Part shown: positions 1-7,937 of the stretch, in pieces | Numbering within the stretch: position 1 is the first letter of the stretch | Layout: the number at the start of each line of letters is the position of its first letter | Source of the DNA: an uncultured bacterium | GTDB taxonomy: Bacteria; Cyanobacteriota; Vampirovibrionia; Gastranaerophilales; Gastranaerophilaceae | Reading direction: 5' to 3' | NCBI GenBank assembly: GCA_902760645.1 | Contig: CACWHC010000020.1 | Span: forward strand, 1 to 34,888 | Length of the DNA: 34,888 nucleotides | Translations under genes and position numbers: made by a program | Notes under the pieces: generated by a model | Told to the model about the DNA's origin: nothing | The model's database searches: none | What the model saw: the letters and a program-made list of their open reading frames with translations, nothing else

Positions 1-60
1 AATAAATCAACATTTTATTTTCACTGCAAACTGTAAAAATGCTTAAGCCACATTTTTTAG

Positions 61-160
61 TAACCAAGTTCTGAACTCGTCAACTCTGGGGTAAATTAAG
101 AGGACGGGTTTATCTCGTCCTTTTTAATTTGCTTTGGTTTGAGATTTGAACGCCAAATGC
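61..160. repeat. ~100-bp direct repeat, copy 1
   Basis: This 100-bp block matches 948-1046 in the same orientation with only about three differences (a G/A, another G/A and one extra T). It starts at TAACCAAGTTCTGAACTC and ends at GAACGCCAAATGC. It contains a strong stem-loop (93-130) with the core GGACGGGTTTATCTCGTCC between an A/T-rich stem that ends in a T run, so it can act as an intrinsic terminator. The two copies bracket the unknown gene at 377-847. It is probably a dispersed intergenic element of this genome. Confidence 0.85.
93..130. terminator. Stem-loop / intrinsic terminator in repeat copy 1
   Basis: AAATTAAGAGGACGGG and CTCGTCCTTTTTAATTT pair around a TTTAT loop. The stem is flanked by A and T runs, so it could terminate in either direction. 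No gene ending into it from the left is visible in the window. Confidence 0.6.
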
Positions 161-292
161 GTAAACATTTATTTGCGTTCGGAACGAGCGAGCAGAGTGC
201 GGAGGCTTTTCTTTGAATAAATGAAATTTATGAAAAGAAAACCGAAGGCACGTTTTATGCGAGCGAAGTGATTAATCGCTTCCGGGGTAAAT
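161..292. other. Non-coding, repeat-like stretch
   Basis: I see no convincing gene here. It holds a near-palindrome (TTTTCTTTGAATAAAT at 207-222 against ATTTATGAAAAGAAAA at 226-241). It also has GAGCGA-rich words (AACGAGCGAGCAGAGTGCGG, GCGAGCGAAGTG) resembling the short words in the repeats near 11.5 kb, 11.8 kb and 34.7 kb. It is probably decayed repeat DNA. Confidence 0.4.
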
Positions 293-324
293 AAAAAAGG
301 ATTGGTCCGTTCCAATCCTTTTTT
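293..324. terminator. Bidirectional intrinsic terminator
   Basis: A 13-bp perfect stem, AAAAAAGGATTGG / CCAATCCTTTTTT, with a 6-nt loop gives a T run on both strands. On the minus strand it lies about 50 bp beyond the stop codon of the gene at 377-847 and is a good terminator for it. Confidence 0.85.
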
Positions 325-376
325 ATAGTTTTTGTTAGGCAGTGCCTAACCTACAAACTTACACTCCAAAATAAAA

Positions 377-847
377 CTAACCCAAATGCAAATTATCGAA
401 ATCAATATGTTTTAAAATCGGATGTTTTTCAGCTTCATTTTTAAAAGCAATATGATTAAAAAGCTCATTAGCTTCTAAAAGAGCCTCCATAAAACCTTGT
501 GTTGGTTTTTTATTTCTTTTTAAAAACTCATTTTCAATAATCAAATTTGGCATAGTTCTTTTTGAAATTTGCGCATGTTTATGCATATTGAAAAGTTTTA
601 CTATTGTATTAGTTATTAATTCTTCAGGCATTGCCAAAAGTTCTTCCATATATTTTTTAGGAATAACTGCTTTACCGTCATTAACCTCAAAACTCTGTTC
701 ACTCATAACAATTGTATCGTGCGGATATTTTTGTGTTCTATTTCTTACACTTGTTATAACATTTTTTAATTTGTTGCTTTTTTCTATGCCTTGCAATTTC
801 ATAGATGCTTGAAAGTTAATTGAAGAATTGTTAATTGAATTGTTCAT
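377..847 (-). CDS. Hypothetical protein, 156 aa
   Basis: I do not recognise this protein. It is a soluble, charged, mostly helical-looking 156-aa product with no signal peptide, membrane segment or cysteine motif. The N-terminus is Asn/Ser-rich (MNNSINNSSINFQAS), followed by a basic stretch; small proteins with an INFQA/ISFGA-type start are, as far as I know, common lineage-specific proteins in Gastranaerophilales, which is a weak hint only. The ATG is preceded by AAAGG about 9 nt upstream. The gene stands alone, with a strong terminator at 293-324 downstream, and is bracketed by the two copies of the ~100-bp direct repeat. It could have arrived with that repeat or simply lie between two intergenic copies. 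Confidence 0.7.
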   Translation of the reverse strand: MNNSINNSSINFQASMKLQGIEKSNKLKNVITSVRNRTQKYPHDTIVMSEQSFEVNDGKAVIPKKYMEELLAMPEELITNTIVKLFNMHKHAQISKRTMPNLIIENEFLKRNKKPTQGFMEALLEANELFNHIAFKNEAEKHPILKHIDFDNLHLG

Positions 848-947
848 TATATACTACCTTTCTGTAATGTTACTTTGCCAACATTAATTTAAAAACTTGT
901 AAAAATATAATTTGCTAGTTTATTTTTATTTATGTCATTTTTTCCAC

Positions 948-1046
948 TAACCAAGTTCTGAACTCGTCAACTCTGAGGTAAATTAAAAGGACGGGTTTAT
1001 CTCGTCCTTTTAATTTGCTTTGGTTTGAGATTTGAACGCCAAATGC
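948..1046. repeat. ~100-bp direct repeat, copy 2
   Basis: This is the second copy of the element at 61-160, about 97% identical and in direct orientation. It includes the stem-loop at 980-1016. The flanks differ outside the block, apart from a shared T run just before it. It lies between the divergent starts of the unknown gene (377-847) and the glycosyltransferase (1106-2752), so its hairpin would insulate the two. Confidence 0.85.
980..1016. terminator. Stem-loop in repeat copy 2
   Basis: AAATTAAAAGGACGGG pairs with CTCGTCCTTTTAATTT around TTTAT, a 16-bp stem with one mismatch-type pair. It is symmetrical, with A and T runs at the base. It sits upstream of two divergent genes, so it probably blocks read-through rather than ending a visible gene. 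Confidence 0.55.
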
Positions 1047-1105
1047 ATCCGCAATAAGCAACAGAGGATATATACAAAAAAAATAACTTATGATAATATT
1101 AACTC

Positions 1106-2752
1106 ATGAAGGCTAACAAATGGTATTTTGGACTATTTATTATTTTAATAACTGGCGGCTTAATCAGATTAATTAATTTAGATAAATCCGGCGGACTCTG
1201 GTACGATGAAATAACTATTTATTCTATAGCTTCTGCCAAGGGTTTTTGGGGAATGCTTAATGTGGATTCACACAGGTTTTTACTGTTCCCGCTATATTAT
1301 ATAATATACCATTTATGGTTAATTATTTTTGGAAATTCTGATATAGCAATAAGATTTATGTCCTGTTTCTTTGATATTGCAAGTTTGGTTTGCACATTTT
1401 TTGTAGGGAAAGAACTTGCAAAAAACTGTGTTTGCGAAGAAAACAAAACCGGATTAATATATATGGGACTGTATGGTATTAATTCTCTAACTATATACTA
1501 TGCTCAGGAAGCCAAATTTTATTCATTATCATTATTATTTGTCAATTTAATAGTATTGTTTTGGCTAAAGTACATTAAAAATCAAAGTACCAAGCATTTT
1601 ACATTATTTTATTTTGCAAATTTAGCACTAATTCTGGCATACACGTCACAATGTTTGTTTGTTATGTTATTATACATTGCCACTATAATATATTTCTTAA
1701 AATCAAAAATTAAATTACCGGTAAAACAAGTAATAATATTTCCGTCAGTATTTATTCCGGTTATTATTTTTGCATTAATTATTCCGCAATATTTTTCGGG
1801 TAATTTTGATGCGGTTTCAGTTGATTTATCATTCATTCTGTTAATAATACAAAATTTTTTCAGTCCTGTTTTAAACAGTTTGCAAAACAATATAAATAAT
1901 TACGGAAGCATATTTATAGCAAACATTTTCAAAATGCCGTTTTTAATTTTTGTTCTATTCCCGATTACATACATGCTTTATTCATTATTCAAATCATTGA
2001 AAAAGAAATCTGCATCAAATTATCTTTTAATAGTCGGATTAAGTTATATATTCATACATCTGCTGCTTACTTATACAACAAATTACAATGTGCTTGTAAG
2101 ATATTGTATTCCTGTTTTGCCTGTATTTTTAATGGTTTGCAGCACAGGGATAAGCAGGCAGAAAAAATTAACTGCATTTTTCATCTATATACTTGTTTGT
2201 TTAATAGTTTTAATTTCTCCATACAGTGCAACAAAAATTGCACGCCCTGACGGATACAAACAATTGGGTGAATTACTAAAAAATAATAATATCCCGCAAT
2301 CAGCGGATTTTATTCTGCCCATCAGGACAAATTTGCTGGATAAATACTATTATATCGACGGGAACAGGTACAGCTTATATACATTGAATAATGAAGATTT
2401 CCAAACGACTTATTTAACGGAAAATGAAATCAACGATTTAAAAAGCAATAAATATAATGCTTATAAAAGATATTTTCAAAGTAATAATATTTCCAAGGCA
2501 TTTGAAAATTTAGTTTGCGAAAATTTTGTAAAAAATAAAATAATCGTGCTAATCACTGACAAAACCATATCAATGTACAATGATGAACAATTAAAGATAA
2601 TTGCAGGTTCAAACAAGTACGAAAACTTTCCTTTACAATTTTTGAGATTATCCAAACTTAACAACGACTTAGTGTCTGTATTAAAAAAACATTCAAAGCA
2701 AACGGATATAATTGAAAATAATTCGTGGGCAATATATGTATTTAACAATTAA
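1106..2752 (+). CDS. GT-C fold membrane glycosyltransferase (PMT/ArnT-like, GT39-type)
   Basis: This is a 548-aa polytopic membrane protein. Residues 1 to about 380 form roughly nine to eleven hydrophobic segments and the last ~150 residues are a hydrophilic domain. The motif SGGLWYDE (Asp34-Glu35), just after the first membrane segment, is the acidic first-loop motif of GT-C enzymes that use polyprenyl-phosphate sugars. YAQEAKFYSLSLL later matches the 'QEaRxY' signature of PMT_2 proteins. It probably moves a sugar from a lipid-linked donor to a lipid or surface protein; the acceptor is unknown. There is no clear Shine-Dalgarno. GATAAT (1092-1097) ends 8 nt before the ATG, so a leaderless mRNA is possible. 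The gene ends 6 bp from the convergent bioB. Confidence 0.8.
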   Translation: MKANKWYFGLFIILITGGLIRLINLDKSGGLWYDEITIYSIASAKGFWGMLNVDSHRFLLFPLYYIIYHLWLIIFGNSDIAIRFMSCFFDIASLVCTFFVGKELAKNCVCEENKTGLIYMGLYGINSLTIYYAQEAKFYSLSLLFVNLIVLFWLKYIKNQSTKHFTLFYFANLALILAYTSQCLFVMLLYIATIIYFLKSKIKLPVKQVIIFPSVFIPVIIFALIIPQYFSGNFDAVSVDLSFILLIIQNFFSPVLNSLQNNINNYGSIFIANIFKMPFLIFVLFPITYMLYSLFKSLKKKSASNYLLIVGLSYIFIHLLLTYTTNYNVLVRYCIPVLPVFLMVCSTGISRQKKLTAFFIYILVCLIVLISPYSATKIARPDGYKQLGELLKNNNIPQSADFILPIRTNLLDKYYYIDGNRYSLYTLNNEDFQTTYLTENEINDLKSNKYNAYKRYFQSNNISKAFENLVCENFVKNKIIVLITDKTISMYNDEQLKIIAGSNKYENFPLQFLRLSKLNNDLVSVLKKHSKQTDIIENNSWAIYVFNN

Positions 2753-2758
2753 AACAAA

Positions 2759-3691
2759 TTATATTATATTTTTATTCAGTTTTTCTGCGGTTTTTATATC
2801 TTCTGAAGGTTCTTTGCCTACCGTTGTCAGATAATTACCTACCAATATTCCTTCAACACATGTTCTCAATGCTAATTCCTGATTTTCCTCAGACAATCTC
2901 ATCCTTCCGCCGCAAAAACGGATTACCGCATTCGGATTTGCGATTTTAAATATCGCCATTGTCCTCATGACATTTTCTTCATCAATTTTATCAAGATAAT
3001 TTTCAAACGGAGTCTGAGGTATTGGCATCAATATATTAATCGGGATTGAATCGGGTTCAATTTCAGCTAATTCCATTGCCATTTCAACTCTCTGCTCAAC
3101 AGATTCACCCATACCTAATATCACACCGCAGCAAAGCTCCATTCCGTATTTTTTTACCAATTTACAAGTATTAAAACGCTCATCCCAAGTGTGCGTTGTA
3201 CAAACTTCAGGATAATAAGAACGGCAAGTATTTATGTTGTGATGAAATCTTTTCAAACCTGCTTTTGCAAGCTGTTCAGCCTGCTCCTCATTTAAAATTC
3301 CTATTGAGGCACAAGAAGTTAATCCGCCAACTTTATTGATTTCCTTTATCATATCCAGTTCTAATTTGAAATCTCTGCCTTCGTCAGGAGTTTTGCCGCT
3401 GGTCACAATGGCAAATCGTGAAACTTTATTCGCTTTAGCTTCTTTTGCAACCTTAATTACTTCATCAATTTCAACAAGCGGATAGGATTCTATATCCGTT
3501 CTGTAGTGAGAACTCTGAGCACAATATTTGCAATTTTGAGAACATTTACCGTTTCTGGCATTAATTAGAGAGCAAAATTCAACGTTATCCGACATATATT
3601 TTGAAGATTCTTTTAAAAGCTCATCAAGCGGTAAATTATATAATCTGAGTAATTCTTCTTCTGTATATTTTTTTTTAACCGTGCTATTCAT
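2759..3691 (-). CDS. bioB: Biotin synthase (radical SAM), probable anaerobe-type (Type II)
   Basis: This 310-aa enzyme inserts sulfur into dethiobiotin to make biotin. The radical-SAM cluster motif is NGKCSQNCKYCAQS (Cys50, Cys54, Cys57), and the family blocks YCAQSSHY, MPIPQTPFE and GILVGNYLTT are present. The auxiliary-cluster ligands are not the E. coli set. The position of Cys97 is Ala94 (SRFAIVTSG). Cys127 and Cys187/188 match E. coli Cys128 and Cys188. The Arg260 region reads RFCGGR (Cys260, Arg263), with an added cysteine. I recall that obligate anaerobes have a 'Type II' BioB with a 4Fe-5S auxiliary cluster, and this pattern fits. GAAGGGAT precedes the ATG by about 6 nt. It lies 47 bp downstream of the TPR gene, so the two are probably cotranscribed. 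No other biotin gene or biotin operator is seen nearby. Confidence 0.93.
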   Translation of the reverse strand: MNSTVKKKYTEEELLRLYNLPLDELLKESSKYMSDNVEFCSLINARNGKCSQNCKYCAQSSHYRTDIESYPLVEIDEVIKVAKEAKANKVSRFAIVTSGKTPDEGRDFKLELDMIKEINKVGGLTSCASIGILNEEQAEQLAKAGLKRFHHNINTCRSYYPEVCTTHTWDERFNTCKLVKKYGMELCCGVILGMGESVEQRVEMAMELAEIEPDSIPINILMPIPQTPFENYLDKIDEENVMRTMAIFKIANPNAVIRFCGGRMRLSEENQELALRTCVEGILVGNYLTTVGKEPSEDIKTAEKLNKNII

Positions 3692-3738
3692 ACAATATCC
3701 CTTCTTAACTAATGTAAATTGTATATTTATCTGAAATT

Positions 3739-5331
3739 TTATTCAAACAATCCGTTGATTTTATCAATAATTTCCTGCGGATCCATTTCATTTGTAACTT
3801 TGTTTATATTTTGGGCATTTTGATATAATTTTGCAGCCTCAATTTTATCACCTGTTATTGTAATTGCTCTTGCAAGATTAAACTGGGCCAGAGCATAATT
3901 TGCATTACATTCTATTGATTTTTCAAATAATTCAATGGCTTTTCTTACCTGACCCAAATCATCAAGATAAATTACACCAAGGTTATTATAGGCAATATCG
4001 TAATATTTATTGTATTCAACGGCAAGTCCGTATTCTTTTATTGCCTCATCCAGATTGCCGTTACTCCAGTACAAAAACCCTAAATTACAGTGAATCTGAG
4101 CATTTTTCGGCTGCAGGTCAAGAGCATTACGATATACAGCTAAAGCGTTGTTAAAATCCTCTTTATCATAAAATGCACTACCCAAATTTACATATATATC
4201 AATATCTTTAGGAGTTTGCAAATATGCACTCTGATAAGACATAATCGCAGCATCCAAATCCTGCTTTGCTTCCTGATAAATAAAACCGAGAGTTTGATTT
4301 ACAACACTTGTCCATTCTTTCTTCGGATTTAATGTAATAGCAGTCTGGAAATGAGCAATCGCACCATCAATATCACCCTTAACGAATAATATATTTGCCA
4401 GACTTGAATGGACATCCGGCATACTAGGCATCAATTTTACAAGTTTTTCATAAACTTCCACCGCATTATCATAATCACCTAATTCTTCATATGCAGCCGC
4501 CAAATGTCTATACGCCTGAATATTCAAACAATCCAACCAGATAGCCATTTTATATTCTGTTATAGCATCCTCAAATCTGCCTAACGAGCAGTAAATATCA
4601 CCCAACAACCCATAAAAAGGAACAAATCCGGGCGCCTTATCTATTGCTTTTATGTATAAATTTATTGCCTCATCAACCCCTTTTGAATTTGCAAGCCAAA
4701 TACCCTTAATCCAGGTAGGAATAAATCTTAAATATGATAAAGTCTGACAAACATTTTTTATGGCTCTTAAATCAAACGGCAAAGTCAATAATGACAAAAT
4801 ATATTCAAACTTTGATTTTAATTTCAGTTTTACGGATTGAACAGAAGACACATTATATAAATTTGATAACAAAAAATGTGCACTTGAATTTCTTAACGGT
4901 GCAGTCTTTATAGCTTTTTTGCAATTCAAAATTGCTTCAAAAAATCTTGCTTTTTTTGTATAAGATTCAGCAAGCATATAATATGCTTTAGACATTTTAC
5001 CGTCTTTTTCTATAGCCGTATCGAAATAATTAATAGCCTTATCCAAATCGCCTTTAAAATAATGAGCCTGACCTATTTTAAAATATATATCAGCAGAATC
5101 GACATACGTTTCGGAAGCTCTCTGATACTCCGTGATAGCTTCATCCACATACTGACACGAATTTGAGATATCCAAATGCCATGCAAGGTACAAATCACCA
5201 AGTCTTAAATGCAACGCAGCATTGGTAGGATCCTCCTGCAAACCAAGCTGGCACAATTCAATTGCACTTTTGACGTTACCTGTCTTATATTCTTTATTAA
5301 TCTTCTTTTCTAACTGTTTAGTATTATTCAT
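3739..5331 (-). CDS. Tetratricopeptide-repeat protein
   Basis: This 530-aa protein is built almost wholly of TPR units, about ten to twelve. They have the usual W/L-G-Y-A-F-A-P spacing, for example GDLYLAWHLD, GQAHYFKGDLDKAINYFDTAIEKD, LGDIYCSLGRFEDAITEYKMAI and LGSAFYDKEDFNNALAVYRNALDLQP. There is no signal peptide or membrane segment, so it is likely a cytoplasmic scaffold. The repeats are interrupted around residues 150-205 by a less regular, basic segment. It starts 107 bp from the divergent synthase gene at 5439 and is followed by bioB 47 bp downstream. TPR proteins bind partner proteins; the partner cannot be read from the sequence. Confidence 0.85.
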   Translation of the reverse strand: MNNTKQLEKKINKEYKTGNVKSAIELCQLGLQEDPTNAALHLRLGDLYLAWHLDISNSCQYVDEAITEYQRASETYVDSADIYFKIGQAHYFKGDLDKAINYFDTAIEKDGKMSKAYYMLAESYTKKARFFEAILNCKKAIKTAPLRNSSAHFLLSNLYNVSSVQSVKLKLKSKFEYILSLLTLPFDLRAIKNVCQTLSYLRFIPTWIKGIWLANSKGVDEAINLYIKAIDKAPGFVPFYGLLGDIYCSLGRFEDAITEYKMAIWLDCLNIQAYRHLAAAYEELGDYDNAVEVYEKLVKLMPSMPDVHSSLANILFVKGDIDGAIAHFQTAITLNPKKEWTSVVNQTLGFIYQEAKQDLDAAIMSYQSAYLQTPKDIDIYVNLGSAFYDKEDFNNALAVYRNALDLQPKNAQIHCNLGFLYWSNGNLDEAIKEYGLAVEYNKYYDIAYNNLGVIYLDDLGQVRKAIELFEKSIECNANYALAQFNLARAITITGDKIEAAKLYQNAQNINKVTNEMDPQEIIDKINGLFE

Positions 5332-5347
5332 AATTTATAAAAATCTC

Positions 5348-5376
5348 TTGACATTGAGTTATTCAATGTTCATACT
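5348..5376 (+). promoter_or_regulatory. Promoter with operator-like dyad for the synthase gene
   Basis: TTGACA (5348-5353) and CATACT (5371-5376) are 17 bp apart, a good sigma-70-type promoter for the gene at 5439. A perfect inverted repeat, ACATTGA-N5-TCAATGT (5351-5357 and 5363-5369), overlaps the -35 box and spacer, where a repressor would block polymerase. The TPR gene starts divergently at 5331, so one factor could affect both. Confidence 0.6.
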
Positions 5377-5438
5377 ATTTATTGTAATCAATTTCACACA
5401 AAAAAGCAAGATATTTTACTGGTTCAAAAGGAGTAAAA

Positions 5439-6734
5439 ATGAAAGATAATACAATTTATTTCGTAGATGTAACAAACCGTGACGGGGTACAAACCTCCAG
5501 ATTGGGACTTGCAAAACTGCAAAAAACAATTATTAATACGATGCTTAACGATATGGGAATTACGCAGTCAGAATTCGGGTTCCCTACAACAAAACACGAA
5601 ATAAACTATCTTAACGGAAACCTTGAACTTGTAAAAAGAGGTGTAATAACAAAAACAAAACTTTCAGGGTGGATGAGAGCTATTGCAGAAGACGTAGAAC
5701 TTTCTTTTTCTAATGTTCCGGCCTTAAAAAATTGTAATCTTTCGCAATCGACTTCCCAACAGATGTTGTACGGAAAATATCAGGGGAAAATGTCATTTGA
5801 CGATATTTTGGAAATGACAAAAGAAGCAGTTCAATGTGCAGTATCACACGGTGCGGAAATTATCGGGGTAAATGCCGAGGATGCTTCAAGAAGTGATATC
5901 GAATTTCTTATAAAATATGCAAAAACCGCAAGAGATAACGGCGCACAACGATTCAGATACTGTGATACATTGGGTTATGAAGACCCGAAAACGACATACG
6001 ACAGAATATACAGAATTGCAAAAGAAACAGGAATGTCAATGGAGATGCATTTCCATAATGATTTGGGCATGGCGGTTGCCTGTTCTGTTATGGGTGCAAA
6101 AGCAGCAGTAGATGCAGGAGTTGATGCTTATATAAATACTGCGATTAACGGTATGGGCGAACGTGCGGGAAATGCTGATTTGGTATCATGCCTGCTTGCC
6201 ATTTTAAAATCCGCAGGATTTAAAAATGAATACAAAATAGATCCTAATATTGATTTAAGCAAGGCATGGCAGCTTGCAAAATATACTGCTTACGCATTTG
6301 GAATACCTATTCCAATGAATCAGCCTGCTGTCGGAGATAATGCTTTTGCGCATGAATCGGGTATTCACGCAGATGGTGCTTTAAAAGACAGACGAAATTA
6401 CGAATTATATGATTTTGAAGAACTCGGACGCGGTGAACCGGAAATAATTGAAACGGGAAGAATGATTACGACAGGGGAATACGGTGGAATTAAAGGTTTC
6501 CGTAACGTATATAACAACCTTGAAATAGAATTTCAGGATGAACACGAAGCAAGAAACATTCTTGAACTTGCCCGTTACGCAAACGTTCATACACAAAAAC
6601 CTCTTACTTCAAGCGAATTAAGGTTTATATATAATTATCCGGATATCGCAGCAAAAATCATGACGGTATCACCTTACTATGAACCTATAGGTGCGATAAA
6701 AGAACGTGTAGATGCTCAAATTGCAGCAAAATAA
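5439..6734 (+). CDS. DRE-TIM acyl-CoA:2-oxoacid condensing enzyme (Re-citrate / homocitrate / isopropylmalate synthase family)
   Basis: This 431-aa enzyme belongs to the family that condenses acetyl-CoA with a 2-oxoacid. The catalytic motif is DVTNRDGVQTS (Arg14, Asp15, Gln18). The second-metal motif HFHNDLG (His204, His206), GMGERAGNAD and HESGIHADG are intact. The start motif reads VTNRDGVQ rather than the TTLRDGEQ of ordinary LeuA and NifV. I associate that variant with Re-citrate synthases of anaerobes, which make citrate from oxaloacetate. The LeuA leucine-binding domain is absent: the protein stops about 100 residues short of full LeuA and is near the Re-citrate synthase size. A clear AAAGGAG lies 6 nt before the ATG. 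No leuB, leuC, leuD or nif gene is adjacent. Homocitrate or citramalate synthase remain alternatives. Confidence 0.85.
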   Translation: MKDNTIYFVDVTNRDGVQTSRLGLAKLQKTIINTMLNDMGITQSEFGFPTTKHEINYLNGNLELVKRGVITKTKLSGWMRAIAEDVELSFSNVPALKNCNLSQSTSQQMLYGKYQGKMSFDDILEMTKEAVQCAVSHGAEIIGVNAEDASRSDIEFLIKYAKTARDNGAQRFRYCDTLGYEDPKTTYDRIYRIAKETGMSMEMHFHNDLGMAVACSVMGAKAAVDAGVDAYINTAINGMGERAGNADLVSCLLAILKSAGFKNEYKIDPNIDLSKAWQLAKYTAYAFGIPIPMNQPAVGDNAFAHESGIHADGALKDRRNYELYDFEELGRGEPEIIETGRMITTGEYGGIKGFRNVYNNLEIEFQDEHEARNILELARYANVHTQKPLTSSELRFIYNYPDIAAKIMTVSPYYEPIGAIKERVDAQIAAK

Positions 6735-6974
6735 TTTACATTGTTTCTGACGAAGACATGTACTTTGGTTTGTGAAAGAACTTTTTTGATATTTCATTTA
6801 GCGAAATATTCTGTAATGCAAGTTCATATTTGGCAATTATTTCTTCAATAGATTCTAAAGTATTCAGCAAATTATTTCACAAACAAGTATGAAAACAAAC
6901 TTAATAAATACTGTTTACTACTTATCTTTATAGTATAATTTAGATACAGATATTGATAAGGGAAAGAGGTGTAT
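6735..6974. promoter_or_regulatory. dapA: Intergenic region with a -10 box for dapA
   Basis: TATAAT (6934-6939) is a perfect -10 box with a weak TGTTTA at -35 (6912-6917, 16-bp spacer). It lies 35 bp before the dapA start. I see no lysine-riboswitch-like structure. A minus-strand frame of 44 codons from a TTG at 6870 is open but has no ribosome-binding site. Confidence 0.45.
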
Positions 6975-7883
6975 ATGGCAATGAGATTTGATGCTGGTGA
7001 AATTATTACGGCAATGGTTACTCCGTTCAATTCCAAAAGAGAAATTGATTTTAACAAGGCGGAATCTTTAACTGATTATCTTGTTAAAAACGGAACAGAT
7101 ACGCTTCTTGTTGCAGGTACAACAGGGGAAGGTCCTACCCTTACTCATGAAGAAGAATTTGAATTATTAAGCACAATAAAAAGAGCAAACAGAAACCGTG
7201 CAAAAGTTATAATGAATGCAGGTTCAAACTCAACAGATACTGCAATTCAATCAGCTAAATGGGCTGAAAAAGAAGAAGTTGACGGTATATTATCTGTAGT
7301 TCCTTATTATAATAAACCATCACAAAGCGGTATGATTGCACATTTTTCAGCAATAGCGGAAGCAACGAATTTGCCGATTATAATTTATAACATTCCGGGC
7401 AGAACAGGTGTTAACATGCAGCCTGCCACCGTAAAAAAACTCGCAGAAAAATACGACAATATTGTAGGTATCAAGCAGAGTTTCGCTGATATGGATGCTA
7501 TTACGGAAATGAAAATGATATGTCCGGAAGATTTTTCAATATATTCGGGAGATGACAGTTTGACATTACCTATGTTATCACTCGGAGCTTACGGTGTTGT
7601 ATCGGTTGCATCTCATATTCTCGGAACCGATATGAAATCTATGATTAGAAATTTCAAAACAGGAGATGTAAAAGCTGCATTAAATATGCACAGAAAATTA
7701 TATCCTGCATTTAAAAAATTATTTATGGCACCAAATCCTGTCCCTGTAAAAGCAGCTTTGGCACATTTTGGTATCATAGAAGATTACGTAAGACGTCCGC
7801 TTGTCGAGCTTACGGCAGACGAAAAGGAAGAACTTTTCTCTGTAATAGACAGGTATGAAACCTCAATTAGCTCTATCGGTTAA
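6975..7883 (+). CDS. dapA: 4-hydroxy-tetrahydrodipicolinate synthase
   Basis: DapA condenses pyruvate with aspartate semialdehyde, the first committed step of lysine and diaminopimelate (peptidoglycan) synthesis. The predicted TIM barrel of 302 aa carries GTTGEGPTL (Thr49, Thr50), the Tyr112 region (VPYYNKPSQ), YNIPGRTG (Tyr138, Arg143) and the Schiff-base Lys167 in GIKQSF. Most DapA proteins have GIKE here, so the Gln is slightly unusual. I chose the ATG at 6975: AAAGAGG (6963-6969) lies 5 nt before it, while the upstream in-frame GTG (6969) overlaps that site. secD follows 54 bp downstream on the same strand. N-acetylneuraminate lyase is a relative but lacks this context. Confidence 0.93.
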   Translation: MAMRFDAGEIITAMVTPFNSKREIDFNKAESLTDYLVKNGTDTLLVAGTTGEGPTLTHEEEFELLSTIKRANRNRAKVIMNAGSNSTDTAIQSAKWAEKEEVDGILSVVPYYNKPSQSGMIAHFSAIAEATNLPIIIYNIPGRTGVNMQPATVKKLAEKYDNIVGIKQSFADMDAITEMKMICPEDFSIYSGDDSLTLPMLSLGAYGVVSVASHILGTDMKSMIRNFKTGDVKAALNMHRKLYPAFKKLFMAPNPVPVKAALAHFGIIEDYVRRPLVELTADEKEELFSVIDRYETSISSIG

Positions 7884-7937
7884 TTAGGTAAAAACATATT
7901 TTGAATACAATTAGACTAGTATATAAGGGAGAAAAAA

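Noticed and set aside
131..160. T-arm-like GTTCAAAT words on the minus strand of the direct repeat (also 1017-1046), suggesting a tRNA or tRNA-derived attachment site
   Set aside because: The flanking bases do not pair into a T stem, and no anticodon or acceptor stem could be drawn.
6736..6870. Minus-strand open frame of 44 codons with a TTG start between the synthase gene and dapA
   Set aside because: It has no ribosome-binding site and an unlikely start, and it ends right against the synthase stop codon; left as a note only.
6735..6974. Lysine riboswitch before dapA
   Set aside because: No multi-helix conserved structure could be found, and the -10 box is 35 bp from the start.
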